This document shows, piece after piece, positions 35,105 through 44,007 of a stretch of DNA of 64,000 nucleotides. The translations under genes were made by a program, and so were the position numbers. Each line of letters begins with the position of its first letter. Position 1 is the first letter of the stretch. The notes under the pieces were generated by a model that worked only from the letters and a program-made list of their open reading frames with translations, made no database searches and was not told where the DNA came from. This DNA is from Dermabacteraceae bacterium TAE3-ERU27. GTDB taxonomy: Bacteria; Actinomycetota; Actinomycetes; Actinomycetales; Dermabacteraceae. Where the stretch lies: positions 186,001-250,000 of the forward strand of contig JAHUUL010000003.1 in the NCBI GenBank assembly GCA_019218415.1, in the 5' to 3' direction.

Positions 35105-36343
35105 CTAGAAGCCGGTCTCGGTCGGCTTCGGGTAATGCTTCAGGAACTTGCGCACGTGGTTGGCGGCCTTCGCCAGGCCATGGAACTGCATCCACGCGCC
35201 CTCCTTGCGGTACAGCCACGGGTTCACGGTGCGCTTGCGCGCCACCCGCTTAACCCACTTGCGCTTTTCCGGGTCCAGCACATAGCGCATCAGCAGGGTC
35301 TTCGGCACGATCGTGTACAGCACCTCGTCGATGCCCACCACCGGCTCGCGGCGGCGACCGTAGATCGCGTCGTCGGCCACGAACTCGGCGACGTTCGCGC
35401 CCGCCCCGGTCACGTAGTAGCTATTACGGCCGATGCGCGGGTTCACCTCGAAGAAGTGCTGCTTACCCGTGCGCGGGTCCTCCTTCACATCAAAGTTCGC
35501 GAAGCCGACGTAGTCGGTCGCGTCCAGGATGCGGCGCGCCTGCTCCAGCGTGTCCGGGAACGTCGTGGAGATCATCGCGGCCGGGCGGCCCAGCGCGTCC
35601 GGGGTGTGCTCCTCCAGCAGCACGGCTGCGCTGGCCAGCAGCGTCACCTCGCCGTGCGAATCACGGTAGGCGGTCACGGAACGCATCGTGGTGTCGTCGC
35701 CCGGGATCAGCTCCTGCACCACGAAACGGTCGCGGAAGCCAGCGCCGTGCAGGCGGGAGGCCAGGTCGGCCAGCTCGTCGGCGGAGGAGATGAAGTAGAC
35801 CTTCTTCTTCCCAGCCATGCGGATGTTCACGTGCGGGGTGCTCACCGCGGGCTTCGCCACCACCGGGTAGGGCAGGTCCAGGCCGTCCACGGCGGGCAGG
35901 CTGCCGTCGCGGAATTCCAGCACCTCAGTGCGGGGCGTGTCGATCTCCAGCTCCCGGCACAGCCGCGCAAACTCGGCCTTGTCCGACAGCTCCTGCACCG
36001 ACTCCAGGGTGGGGATGCGGATCTCGTAGTGCTGATCGAGCACCTCGCGGTTGCGGGCGATGAACTCGACATCGCCGTCCGTGTTGCACAGCAGCAGCGC
36101 CTTGCGCCCGGCCGGGCGCTGCCCGGCGACCTCCGTCAGGGCCGACAGCCAGGCGGCATCGTCGGCACCCGCCGGAACGTCCTTCACGGTGCAGGTGATG
36201 GAGCGAGCGAACGGCTCCGGGGCGGCGATGGCCACCACGGTGCTAACGATGCCGTAGCGCTCGTGGAAGGCCCGGGTGAGGGCGTAAATGCCCAGCCCGG
36301 AACCGATGAACACAACGTCGAAGGGGGCGTCGGTGCCTGTCAC
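35105..36343 (-). CDS. ATP-grasp ligase 2, paralogue of ligase 1
   Basis: A 412-residue carboxylate-amine ligase of the same family as ligase 1, recognisable from FDVVFIGSGLGIYALTRAFHE (about 8-28), PVVAKPAVSTPHV, FVVQELIPGDDTT and the metal site FANFDVKEDPRTG and FFEVNPRIGRNSYYV (about 283-322). Differences are concentrated in the N-terminal half and in the 220-260 region that would shape the amino acid pocket, so a different donor or acceptor is likely. Start GTG is preceded by GCAGGAG. asnB is 48 bases upstream on the same strand, so the two are probably co-transcribed. Confidence 0.83.
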   Translation of the reverse strand: MTGTDAPFDVVFIGSGLGIYALTRAFHERYGIVSTVVAIAAPEPFARSITCTVKDVPAGADDAAWLSALTEVAGQRPAGRKALLLCNTDGDVEFIARNREVLDQHYEIRIPTLESVQELSDKAEFARLCRELEIDTPRTEVLEFRDGSLPAVDGLDLPYPVVAKPAVSTPHVNIRMAGKKKVYFISSADELADLASRLHGAGFRDRFVVQELIPGDDTTMRSVTAYRDSHGEVTLLASAAVLLEEHTPDALGRPAAMISTTFPDTLEQARRILDATDYVGFANFDVKEDPRTGKQHFFEVNPRIGRNSYYVTGAGANVAEFVADDAIYGRRREPVVGIDEVLYTIVPKTLLMRYVLDPEKRKWVKRVARKRTVNPWLYRKEGAWMQFHGLAKAANHVRKFLKHYPKPTETGF

Positions 36344-36391
36344 TGTAAAACTCCTGCGGGTAGGTGCTGGCGGCGAAAGCTGCGGCTGGTT

Positions 36392-38233
36392 TTAGCGCTT
36401 AACGAAGAACTCGTCGTGCCACACCAGGAAGCAGTAGATCGACCAGATCCGCTTCATGTAGCCGTCCACGCCGCTGCGGTGAATCTCAAGCATGTTCAGG
36501 ATGTGCTCGCGGTTGAAGAACTCGGCGGCCGTGTCGCTCGCGAACAGATCGCGCACCGTGCTGAAGTACGGCTCCTGGCGCAGCCAGTCGTTCAGCGGCA
36601 CCGGGAAGCCCAGCTTCTTCTTGTTCGCGGTACGCTCCGGAATCTCCGCCAGGGCGGTGCGGCGCAGCGCGATCTTGGTGTTTTCCTTGGTGACGCGGAA
36701 ACGCGAGGGGATCTTGCGGGCCACGTCGAACACGCGCAGATCCAGGAACGGCACGCGCAGCTCCAGAGAATGCGCCATCGACATCTTGTCGGCCTTCTGC
36801 AGAATGTCGTAAAGCATCCAGGTGTGGATATCGACGTGCTGCATCTGCGTCACATCGTCCATGTCCGCCACCTCGTCAAACAGGGGCCGCACGCGCTCGG
36901 CGGTGCTGGGGGCCGCGATCGGCTTGGCCAGCACCTGCTCGCGCTCGGTGGGGGAGAACACGTAGTTGTTGCGGAAGAACCGCTCCGGCAGCGGCTGCGC
37001 GTTACGCAGCAGGAAGCGCTTGCCACGGAAATCGGGCAGCTTCTTCGCGACCGCCGCCACGGCCTTGCGGATAGGTGCCGGGACCTTTTGATAGGGGGCG
37101 TAATCGATCGGTTCGCGGTACTGGTTGTAGCCGCCGAACAGTTCGTCGGCGCCCTCGCCGGAAACCACTACCTTGACCTGCTTCGCGGCCTCCTCGGTAA
37201 GGAAGAACAGGGGCAGGGCCGACGGGTTCGGCAACGGCTCGTCCATCAGGTACTGGATGCGCGGCACTGCGTTGAACGTTTCGTCCGCGCCGATCTCGCG
37301 CTCGTGAAACTCGGCACCGATCTTCTGCGCAAAATCGCGGGCGTAGGAAAGCTCGCTGTACTTCTGTTCGGCATAGCCGACGGAGAACGCCTTGATCTTG
37401 TTGCCGGTCTTCGTCATCTCCTTGGTGATGTAGGAGCTGTCGATACCGGAAGACAGGAAGCAGCCCACCTCGACGTCGGCCACCTGGTGGGCCTCCACGG
37501 AGTCCTCCACCACGTTCTGGATCTCGCGGGTCCAGTGCGTGAGGTCCTTCGTTTCGTCCGGGCTGAAACGCAGCGAATGGTAGCGGCTGACCCGCATTTC
37601 GCTGCCGTTGAAGGTGAAGCATTCGCCGCCCAGCAGCTTCTTGACGCCCTTGAACAGGGTTTCGTTGCTCGGGATGTACTCGAACGAAAGGTAGTCGGGC
37701 AGGACGTCGGTGTTTACTTCCTTTACGAAGTTCGGCTGCGGCAGGAACGCCTTCACCTCGGAACCGAAGATCAGTTTGTCGCCGTTGTGCTGGTAGTAGA
37801 ACGGCTTGATGCCGAACGGATCGCGGGCGCCGAACAGGGTGCGGGTTTCGGTGTTCCAAATGACGAAAGCGAACATGCCGCGCAGGCGCTGCAGTACGTC
37901 CTCGCCCCAGGTTTCGTAACCGCGCAGAATGACTTCGGTATCGGAACCGGTGCGGAACTCGTGGCCCGCCGCGATTAGTTCTTCGCGCAGCTCACGGTAG
38001 TTATAGATTTCGCCGTTAAAGCAGATCACGCGCTTGGCATCGTCGCTCACGATCGGCTGGTGGCCGTGGCTGAGGTCAATGATGGAAAGGCGGCGGAAAC
38101 CGAGCGCCACGTCATCATCGATGAAGTAACCGTCCGAGTCCGGGCCGCGGTGGATGATCTCCGTGGCCATGGCCTCGATAACGGGGCGCTTATCGCCGAT
38201 GGAGGGGTCAACAAAACCTGCGAAACCGCACAT
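36392..38233 (-). CDS. asnB: AsnB-type glutamine amidotransferase, probably peptidoglycan-amidating
   Basis: A 613-residue enzyme with the asparagine synthetase B layout. The mature N-terminal Cys2 (MCGFAGF) is the glutaminase nucleophile; FRRLSIIDL, FNGEIYNY and TGSDTEV complete this domain (1-200). The synthetase domain has the ATP loop FLSSGIDSS and VVSGEGADELFGGYNQYREP. It is most similar by eye to Bacillus subtilis AsnB and corynebacterial LtsA, including VDIHTWMLYDILQKADKM and KKLGFPVP; those amidate a peptidoglycan carboxylate. With the racemase and ligases, amidation of a cross-bridge D-Asp or stem residue is inferred. Free asparagine synthesis is the alternative. The start is moved to 38233 so that Cys follows Met; AAAGGA lies upstream. 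Confidence 0.88.
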   Translation of the reverse strand: MCGFAGFVDPSIGDKRPVIEAMATEIIHRGPDSDGYFIDDDVALGFRRLSIIDLSHGHQPIVSDDAKRVICFNGEIYNYRELREELIAAGHEFRTGSDTEVILRGYETWGEDVLQRLRGMFAFVIWNTETRTLFGARDPFGIKPFYYQHNGDKLIFGSEVKAFLPQPNFVKEVNTDVLPDYLSFEYIPSNETLFKGVKKLLGGECFTFNGSEMRVSRYHSLRFSPDETKDLTHWTREIQNVVEDSVEAHQVADVEVGCFLSSGIDSSYITKEMTKTGNKIKAFSVGYAEQKYSELSYARDFAQKIGAEFHEREIGADETFNAVPRIQYLMDEPLPNPSALPLFFLTEEAAKQVKVVVSGEGADELFGGYNQYREPIDYAPYQKVPAPIRKAVAAVAKKLPDFRGKRFLLRNAQPLPERFFRNNYVFSPTEREQVLAKPIAAPSTAERVRPLFDEVADMDDVTQMQHVDIHTWMLYDILQKADKMSMAHSLELRVPFLDLRVFDVARKIPSRFRVTKENTKIALRRTALAEIPERTANKKKLGFPVPLNDWLRQEPYFSTVRDLFASDTAAEFFNREHILNMLEIHRSGVDGYMKRIWSIYCFLVWHDEFFVKR

Positions 38234-38304
38234 GCGTACACGGGTCCTTTCTACGTGCAAAGCCACGGCACAAGCCGGGTAATCGTCACCAAACCTACCA
38301 GAAA

Positions 38305-38330
38305 GGCCCCCGCCAAAAACGGCGGGGGCC
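38305..38330 (-). terminator. Terminator after the GH13 gene
   Basis: GGCCCCCGCC and GGCGGGGGCC form a perfect ten-base stem with a six-base loop, followed on the minus strand by TTTCTGG. It ends the maltodextrin unit before asnB. Confidence 0.75.
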
Positions 38331-38335
38331 ATCCG

Positions 38336-39979
38336 TTAAAGCTCGGGTGTGAGCCATACTGCGCAGTTGCCGGGAATGGTCCCGGAGCTCTCCTCCACGG
38401 GGGAGGAGGAGAGCGCAATGCGGGTGTTTTCCAGTCCCAGTGCCGACAGCGCCAGCGGCTTATCCGCCAGGTTGATCACCACGGTGACAGCCCCGAGGGA
38501 AAAGACCAGCGTGTCCTCTCCCGTCTCGCGTAGCGCAAACTCCTGTTCGCCCAGCTTCAGCTCGCGGCGCAGCGCGATGGCGGCGCGATACATCTCGAAC
38601 GTGGAACCGGGAACCCCCACCTGCAGGTCTGCGGCACGCTCGCCGTAGCTGGCGGGCTGGGGCAGCCAGGATTTGCCGGTTTCGCTGAACCCGTATGCCG
38701 GTGCGTCGTGCTGCCAGGCCATCGGCACGCGGCAGCCGTCGCGGCCGGGAACCCCGGCGCGCTTGTGCGCCGGGTCCTCGCGCAGCTCGTCCGGGATGTC
38801 GGCCACCTCTTCCAGGCCGAGTTCCTCCCCCTGGTAAAGGTAGGCGGAACCGGGCAGGGAAAGCATCGCCAGGCTGACGGCGCGGGCGCGGCGCAGGCCC
38901 AGTTCGCGGTCGGCGGCGGGTTCGTCGCGCGAAAGCCCCTCACCGAACTTGTAATCCGGGGCGTAACCGTAACGGGTAACGTGGCGGATCACGTCGTGGT
39001 TGGAAAGCACCCAGGTGTTGGAACCGTTTACCTCGCGGGAAAGCTGCATGGGCTTTTCGATCGCGTCCCGCAGCAGGTGCTTGTCCCAGCGGGCCAGCAG
39101 GAACGAGAAGTTGAACGCCTGGTGCAGCTCGTCGGGCCGAATGTAGAGGGGCATCCGGTGGCGGGGGGCGCAGCATTCCGCGACCAGCACCCGATCGCCG
39201 GGGTATTCGTTGATGATCTTGCGCCAGTCACGGTAAATCTCGTGCACGCCGTCCTGATCGAAGTACGGGGGAGCCTTCTCGGAATCGAGGGAAAGCAGGC
39301 CCTTGGCGTTAACCTCGGTGTCGGGCAGGCCCTCGGCCTTGATCATGCCGTGGGCGACGTCGATGCGCATGCCGGCCACCCCGCGATCCAGCCAGAAACG
39401 CAGGATGCCGCGGAACATCTCCCGCACCTTCGGGTTCTCCCAGTTCCAGTCGGGCTGGCTGGTATCGAACAGGTGCAGACACCACTGGCCGTAGCTGCCG
39501 TCGGCCTCTTTCACCCTGGTCCAGGCGTCGCCGTGGAAGATGGACTCCCAGTTGTTCGGGGGCAGTTCACCGTTTTCGCCGCGCCCCTCGCGGAACATGA
39601 ACATTTCGCGCTCGGGGGAGCCGGGAGCGGCAGCGAGCGCCTTCTGGAACAGGGGGTGCTCGGAGGAACAGTGGTTCGGCACCAGGTCAATGATGATCCG
39701 GATGTTTCGTTCCTTGGCGCGGGCCAGCATCTCGTCGAAGTCGGCCAGCGTGCCGAAGCGGGGATCGACGTCGCAGTAGTCGGCCACGTCGTAGCCGCCG
39801 TCGTTTTGCGGGGAGGTGAAGAACGGGGACAGCCAGATCGCGTCGACCCCGAGCTTTTCCAGATGGTCTAGGCGGGAGGTGATTCCCTTCAGATCTCCCA
39901 TGCCGTCGCCGTTCGCGTCGGCGAAGGAACGGGGGTAGACCTGATATACGACGGCGTCACGCCACCAGGGGGCAGTCAT
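38336..39979 (-). CDS. GH13 alpha-glucosidase (oligo-1,6-glucosidase-like)
   Basis: A 547-residue glycoside hydrolase that cleaves glucose from short alpha-glucans in the cytoplasm. The four GH13 regions are visible: IIIDLVPNHCS (region I), GMRIDVAHGM with the nucleophile Asp (about residue 205), VLVAECCAP with the acid/base Glu (about 265) and VLSNHDVIRH with the transition-state Asp. The opening WWRDAVVYQVYPRSFADANGDGMGDLKGI is typical of the oligo-1,6-glucosidase/alpha-glucosidase group. Trehalose 6-phosphate hydrolase is less likely since the importer is an ABC system. GTG at 39991 is possible; the ATG at 39979 has AAAGG upstream. Confidence 0.88.
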   Translation of the reverse strand: MTAPWWRDAVVYQVYPRSFADANGDGMGDLKGITSRLDHLEKLGVDAIWLSPFFTSPQNDGGYDVADYCDVDPRFGTLADFDEMLARAKERNIRIIIDLVPNHCSSEHPLFQKALAAAPGSPEREMFMFREGRGENGELPPNNWESIFHGDAWTRVKEADGSYGQWCLHLFDTSQPDWNWENPKVREMFRGILRFWLDRGVAGMRIDVAHGMIKAEGLPDTEVNAKGLLSLDSEKAPPYFDQDGVHEIYRDWRKIINEYPGDRVLVAECCAPRHRMPLYIRPDELHQAFNFSFLLARWDKHLLRDAIEKPMQLSREVNGSNTWVLSNHDVIRHVTRYGYAPDYKFGEGLSRDEPAADRELGLRRARAVSLAMLSLPGSAYLYQGEELGLEEVADIPDELREDPAHKRAGVPGRDGCRVPMAWQHDAPAYGFSETGKSWLPQPASYGERAADLQVGVPGSTFEMYRAAIALRRELKLGEQEFALRETGEDTLVFSLGAVTVVINLADKPLALSALGLENTRIALSSSPVEESSGTIPGNCAVWLTPEL

Positions 39980-40033
39980 TACAGCAAACACCTTTCGGTA
40001 TCGATTGAGTTTTGCTTGCGGCCAATAAATGAC

Positions 40034-40060
40034 GGCGCCCCCGAACTTTCCGGGGGCGCC
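40034..40060 (-). terminator. Hairpin between malG and the GH13 gene
   Basis: GGCGCCCCCG pairs with CGGGGGCGCC around AACTTTC, then an AT-rich run. It probably lowers read-through from malEFG into the glucosidase gene. Confidence 0.65.
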
Positions 40061-40081
40061 GCTGCGATAGTTTCGGCGTCC

Positions 40082-40984
40082 TCAGCCCTTTACGGCACCG
40101 GCGGTGGAGCCACCGACGATGTAACGCTGCAGGTACTGGAAGAGTGCAATCACGGGAACCATGGTCATCACGGCACCCGCGGCGAACACGCCCAGGTTGT
40201 TGGACTTATCGCCGGAGAGCAGGCCGTATAGGCCGATCGCCAGGGTTTTCAGGTTGTCATCCTTGAGCAGCAGGGAGCCGAGCAGGAACTCGCTGATCAC
40301 GCCCACGAACGAAAGCAGCAGCGTGGTGGCGATGATCGGCTTCATGGCGGGCAGCAGGATGATGTAGAAGGTCTGCCAGTGGGTGCAGCCGTCCAGGGTG
40401 GCGGCCTCGTCCAGCTCCTTCGGCACGGTGTCGAAGAAGCCCTTGATGAGCCACACCTGGCCGAGCGAACCGCCCAGCAGCACCAGCACGTAGCCGGTCA
40501 GGGTGTTCAGGCCGACGGCGGGTACCGCCTCGCCGATCTGGGAAATCATGATGTAGATGGCGATCATGGACAGGATCGCGGGGAACATCATGATCAGCAG
40601 CAGGGCGAGCATGCCGCCACGGCGCCCCTTGAAGCGGAAACGGCTGAACGCGTAGGCCGCGAGCAGGGAGGTGAACACCTGGATCACGGCGACCACGGTG
40701 CAGACGATGACCGTGTTCAGGTACCAGCGCAAGAACGGGCCGCGCTTGCCCGACAGCAGCTCCGTGTAGTTATCGAACGAAATCTGCTTCGGGATCAGCG
40801 AGGTCGTAGAGACACTGCCGAGCGGGTTCAGCGAGGCGGAGATGACGTAGAGAATCGGGAACGCCGCGAAAATCAGCGCCAGGATTCCGACGATGTGCCG
40901 CCAGCCGACCTCCTTGAACCAGTGGGAGGTGAAAGGCTTCAGTTCCTTCGTGGTCACGGGACCGGTGGAAGCGTTGTTCGACAT
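40082..40984 (-). CDS. malG: Maltodextrin ABC transporter permease MalG
   Basis: A 300-residue inner-membrane permease with about six helices. The EAA loop that docks the ATPase reads ELDEAATLDGCTHWQTFYIILLPAMKP (about 191-217), followed by ATTLLLSFVGVISEFLLG. It pairs with MalF, 14 bases upstream, to import maltose or maltodextrins delivered by the lipoprotein MalE. No MalK gene is present, so a shared sugar ATPase (MsiK-type) encoded elsewhere is expected. Confidence 0.92.
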   Translation of the reverse strand: MSNNASTGPVTTKELKPFTSHWFKEVGWRHIVGILALIFAAFPILYVISASLNPLGSVSTTSLIPKQISFDNYTELLSGKRGPFLRWYLNTVIVCTVVAVIQVFTSLLAAYAFSRFRFKGRRGGMLALLLIMMFPAILSMIAIYIMISQIGEAVPAVGLNTLTGYVLVLLGGSLGQVWLIKGFFDTVPKELDEAATLDGCTHWQTFYIILLPAMKPIIATTLLLSFVGVISEFLLGSLLLKDDNLKTLAIGLYGLLSGDKSNNLGVFAAGAVMTMVPVIALFQYLQRYIVGGSTAGAVKG

Positions 40985-40998
40985 GGGTCCGGTCCTTC

Positions 40999-42585
40999 CT
41001 AGTTGACGTCTTCGAGGGTCTTAGTTAAACGGAACTGCATGGCAGCCAGCACGCCCGTCAGGACGAACAGGGCCACGGAGACGGCGGCAGCGAAGCCGAA
41101 GTCCTGCCCGGAACCGCCGAACGCGATGCGGTAGATCATCGAGATCAGAATGTCCGTGCCGCCGCGCACGTACTCTCCGGGCGGGAACGGGCCGCCGTCG
41201 GTGAGCAGCTTGATCGCGTTGAAGTTGTTGAAGTTGAACGCGAAGGAGGCGACCAGCAGGGGAGCCACCGAGACCAGCAGCAGCGGGGTGATCACCTTGA
41301 CCGTGGTCTGGAAGCGCGAGGCACCGTCGATGCGGGCGGCCTCACGCACGTCGTTCGGAATCGACTGGAGCGCACCGGTGCAGACGATGAACATGTAGGG
41401 GAAGCCCATCCACAGGTTCGTCAGCAGCACGGCCACCTTTGCCCAGGTCGGATCGCCCAGCCAGTTGATGTTCAGGTGGGTTACCTGGTTGATTAGGCCG
41501 AAGTCGCGGTTGTAGAAGCTGGACCAGACCAGCAGGGCGATGAAGCCCGGCACCGCGTAGGGCAGCAGCAGGAAGGAACGGTAGAGGCGACGCCCCTTAA
41601 TGCGCTCATCGTTCAGCACCAGCGCCAGGAACAGGCCCAGGACGAAGGTGAGGAACACCGAACCGAAGGCGAACACCAGGGTCCAGGCGAAGGCCTTCAG
41701 GAACTGGCCGCCGATAGCGGAGTTCGTGAACAGGCGCTTGTAGTTATCGAAACCGACGTTCTGCAGCCAGGACTGGGCGAAGGCGCGGGAACCGTCGGCC
41801 TTCACGAAGTATTCCTGGCCGTCGATCTTGCCGACCTTGTAAACCTCGCCGTTAGTGAGGTTCTTGATGCTGTCGGTGTCCTTGTCGTAAACCAGCGACT
41901 TGGTGCCGGCGAAAGCCTGGTTCGTACCGAGGGGACGGATCGCGGTGTTCTCGTTTACCTCGACCGACGCATCGTTTTGCAGGGTCTGGTAGATACTGTT
42001 TACCTCGCGCGGGGTAAGGATCTTTTCACCCTTTTCCACCCCGACGATGCGGTTGTTTTCCACCTTCACGTCGCTCGCCGTGATCGGCTCCAGCTTTTCT
42101 CCCACCTCGCCGCGGAAGAGCTGCTCGGTCTTCGGATCTACCAGGTAGAACACGAAAGGCCCCGCCTCGGTGCTGCCCTTGGTGGCAACCGTCAGGTTGT
42201 AGCGCGGGGAATCCGCCGCCTGCTGCACCGAGTTGCCGGTGATGGCGGTGATCGCCTGCTCCTTGGTGCCGCGCGAGCCGTCGCCGAAGTTGGTGAACGA
42301 GTAGGTGACGGTCAGCAGGATCGGCGAGATCAGGAAGATCACCAGCAGGGCGGTGCCGGGGAAGAGGTACTTACCGGGAATGAAACGCTTCGTGGAGTAA
42401 AGCACGAAGATTGCAACCGTGGTGGCGATGACGATTGCCACCCAGGTCCACAGCTTGAGAGCGAAGAGGACGGGAAGGATGTAGAGCGCGCTCGCGAGTA
42501 CCGTGCCTAGGAGGATGACCTTGACGAGGATGCCGGTGAGCGTAGTCGAGCGTTCGCGCTGCGCGGATTGCTGCTGGGCTGACAT
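40999..42585 (-). CDS. malF: Maltodextrin ABC transporter permease MalF
   Basis: A 528-residue permease with about eight helices and a large extracellular insertion (about 115-275, containing TVATKGSTEAGPFVFYLVDP), corresponding to the P2 loop of MalF that contacts the binding protein. The EAA motif is DVREAARIDGASRFQTTVKVITPLLL (about 420). The start is set at the ATG 42585 (GAAAGG upstream) and not at the frame's first codon (42651), which runs into the hairpin after malE. MalF and MalG form the channel of the importer. Confidence 0.92.
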   Translation of the reverse strand: MSAQQQSAQRERSTTLTGILVKVILLGTVLASALYILPVLFALKLWTWVAIVIATTVAIFVLYSTKRFIPGKYLFPGTALLVIFLISPILLTVTYSFTNFGDGSRGTKEQAITAITGNSVQQAADSPRYNLTVATKGSTEAGPFVFYLVDPKTEQLFRGEVGEKLEPITASDVKVENNRIVGVEKGEKILTPREVNSIYQTLQNDASVEVNENTAIRPLGTNQAFAGTKSLVYDKDTDSIKNLTNGEVYKVGKIDGQEYFVKADGSRAFAQSWLQNVGFDNYKRLFTNSAIGGQFLKAFAWTLVFAFGSVFLTFVLGLFLALVLNDERIKGRRLYRSFLLLPYAVPGFIALLVWSSFYNRDFGLINQVTHLNINWLGDPTWAKVAVLLTNLWMGFPYMFIVCTGALQSIPNDVREAARIDGASRFQTTVKVITPLLLVSVAPLLVASFAFNFNNFNAIKLLTDGGPFPPGEYVRGGTDILISMIYRIAFGGSGQDFGFAAAVSVALFVLTGVLAAMQFRLTKTLEDVN

Positions 42586-42618
42586 GGCGGCGTTGCCTTT
42601 CACGGAAGAACGGATGGT

Positions 42619-42652
42619 GGTGGGGGCGTGCCGCCTGCGGCACGCCCCCACC
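42619..42652 (-). terminator. Strong stem-loop between malE and malF
   Basis: GGTGGGGGCGTGCCGC and its exact complement form a 16-base stem with a two-base loop directly after malE. It is suited to hold back transcription or protect the malE message so that the binding protein is made in excess. Confidence 0.8.
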
Positions 42653-42659
42653 CGTTAGA

Positions 42660-43952
42660 TCACTTGATCTTGGAGGAGATTTCCTTGCCTGCGGACTCCA
42701 TGGTGGACTTCGGGTCCGCGCCGCCAACGATGTTGGACTCGGCCTGTCCCAGCGGGCCCCAGATCTCCGCCATGGCGGGGATCGCGGGCATCGGGGAGGC
42801 GTTCTCGGCCAGCTTCGCGAACTGGACGATCTCCGGGTGGTCGGCGGCGAGCTTCTGCTGCAGCTCCAGGTTCACCGGGGGCAGCTCGTTCACCGGGAAC
42901 ATGGCCTCCGCGATCTCCGGGGAGGAGGCAACGTCGTTCACGAACTGGCTGGCGAAGCCGGCGTTCTTGCCCTTGCTGGCAACGTAGAAAGCGTTGACGC
43001 CAGCGAACGGCATGGCCTTCTGCATACCCGCGAAGCCGGGGATCTCCACTACCGCGTAGTTGATGCCGGCCTTCTTGACGTCGGCCAGGGCCCAGGGGCC
43101 GGAGACGAGGTAAGCGGACTTGCCGTCAGCGAACAGCGCGATCGAGTTGTCGCCGGTGATGGAGGTCTTGAGGACGCCCTCCTTGCCGAGCTGCGACATC
43201 TTCTCGCCAGCGTTGATGGAGCCTTCCTTGCCCACGCCGACGTCCTTGGGGTCAAGCACGCCGTTCTTCTCGCCGAACAGGTAACCGCCCGCGGAGGTGT
43301 AGAGGGGCTCCATGTGGTAGGCGTCGCCCTTTTCGCCGACGGGCAGGGAGAGGACGTTCTCTGCGACCTTGCCGCCCTTGCCCTTCTTCGCGGCTTCGAT
43401 CATCTCTTCGATGGTCTTGGGGGCCTCGTTCTCGGTCAGGTCCTTGTTCACGTAGAGAGCCAGGGTCTCGACGGCGTAGGGAACACCGTAGGTCTGGTTT
43501 TCGTAGGTGACGGCGGAAATGCCGATGGGGGCGTTCTTGGTGGCTGCGTCGGCGGGGAGCTGCACGGGCGAAATCGCGCCGTTGCGCACCAGGTTGCCGA
43601 TCCAGTCGTGGGCAGCAACCAGGATGTCCGGGCCATTGCCGGCCTGGTTAGCGGTGATGAAGTTCGGCTGCAGGTCTACCGCAACGGTCTGCACGGCAAC
43701 CTTGACGCCGTTCTTCTCGCCCCACTTGGCGGCGGGCTCCTTCAGCGAAGCCGCCTTCTTCTCGTCGGCCCAAATGACGAGGTCCGCGTTTGCGTCGCGG
43801 ACGGGGCTTGCCTCTTTATCGTCCTGCTTGCCTTCCGCAGGCTTGGCTTCGCCCTTGGGCTCTGCCTTCTTCTCTTCGCCGCAGGCGGCAAGAGTGAGGG
43901 CGGCACCGGAAGCGGCGGCCATGGACAGGAAGGTCTTACGACGGATCAGCAC
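42660..43952 (-). CDS. malE: Maltodextrin-binding lipoprotein MalE
   Basis: A 430-residue solute-binding lipoprotein. The signal peptide (IRRKTFLSMAAASGAALTLAAC) ends with a lipobox and Cys near residue 25, followed by a Lys/Glu-rich linker. The mature region has family-1 sugar-binding features: ADLVIWADEKKAASL, GNGPDILVAAHDWIGNLVRNG (about 125), YGVPYAVETLALYVNKDL and ADGKSAYLVSGPWA. The GTG start at 43952 with AAAGGAG upstream is chosen over the longer frame at 44069. It is first in malE-malF-malG, divergent from the LacI regulator. Confidence 0.92.
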   Translation of the reverse strand: MLIRRKTFLSMAAASGAALTLAACGEEKKAEPKGEAKPAEGKQDDKEASPVRDANADLVIWADEKKAASLKEPAAKWGEKNGVKVAVQTVAVDLQPNFITANQAGNGPDILVAAHDWIGNLVRNGAISPVQLPADAATKNAPIGISAVTYENQTYGVPYAVETLALYVNKDLTENEAPKTIEEMIEAAKKGKGGKVAENVLSLPVGEKGDAYHMEPLYTSAGGYLFGEKNGVLDPKDVGVGKEGSINAGEKMSQLGKEGVLKTSITGDNSIALFADGKSAYLVSGPWALADVKKAGINYAVVEIPGFAGMQKAMPFAGVNAFYVASKGKNAGFASQFVNDVASSPEIAEAMFPVNELPPVNLELQQKLAADHPEIVQFAKLAENASPMPAIPAMAEIWGPLGQAESNIVGGADPKSTMESAGKEISSKIK

Positions 43953-44007
43953 CGTAGTTCTCCTTTGTCGAGGGAATGCAGGGGCGCCGTTGCAGCCCCG
44001 CTGTTTT

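Noticed and set aside
34982-37978. Open frame of 998 codons on the plus strand
   Set aside because: Antisense to ATP-grasp 2 and asnB. Composition is rich in Arg, His, Gly and Val, with no domain; it results from strong third-position GC bias in the real genes.
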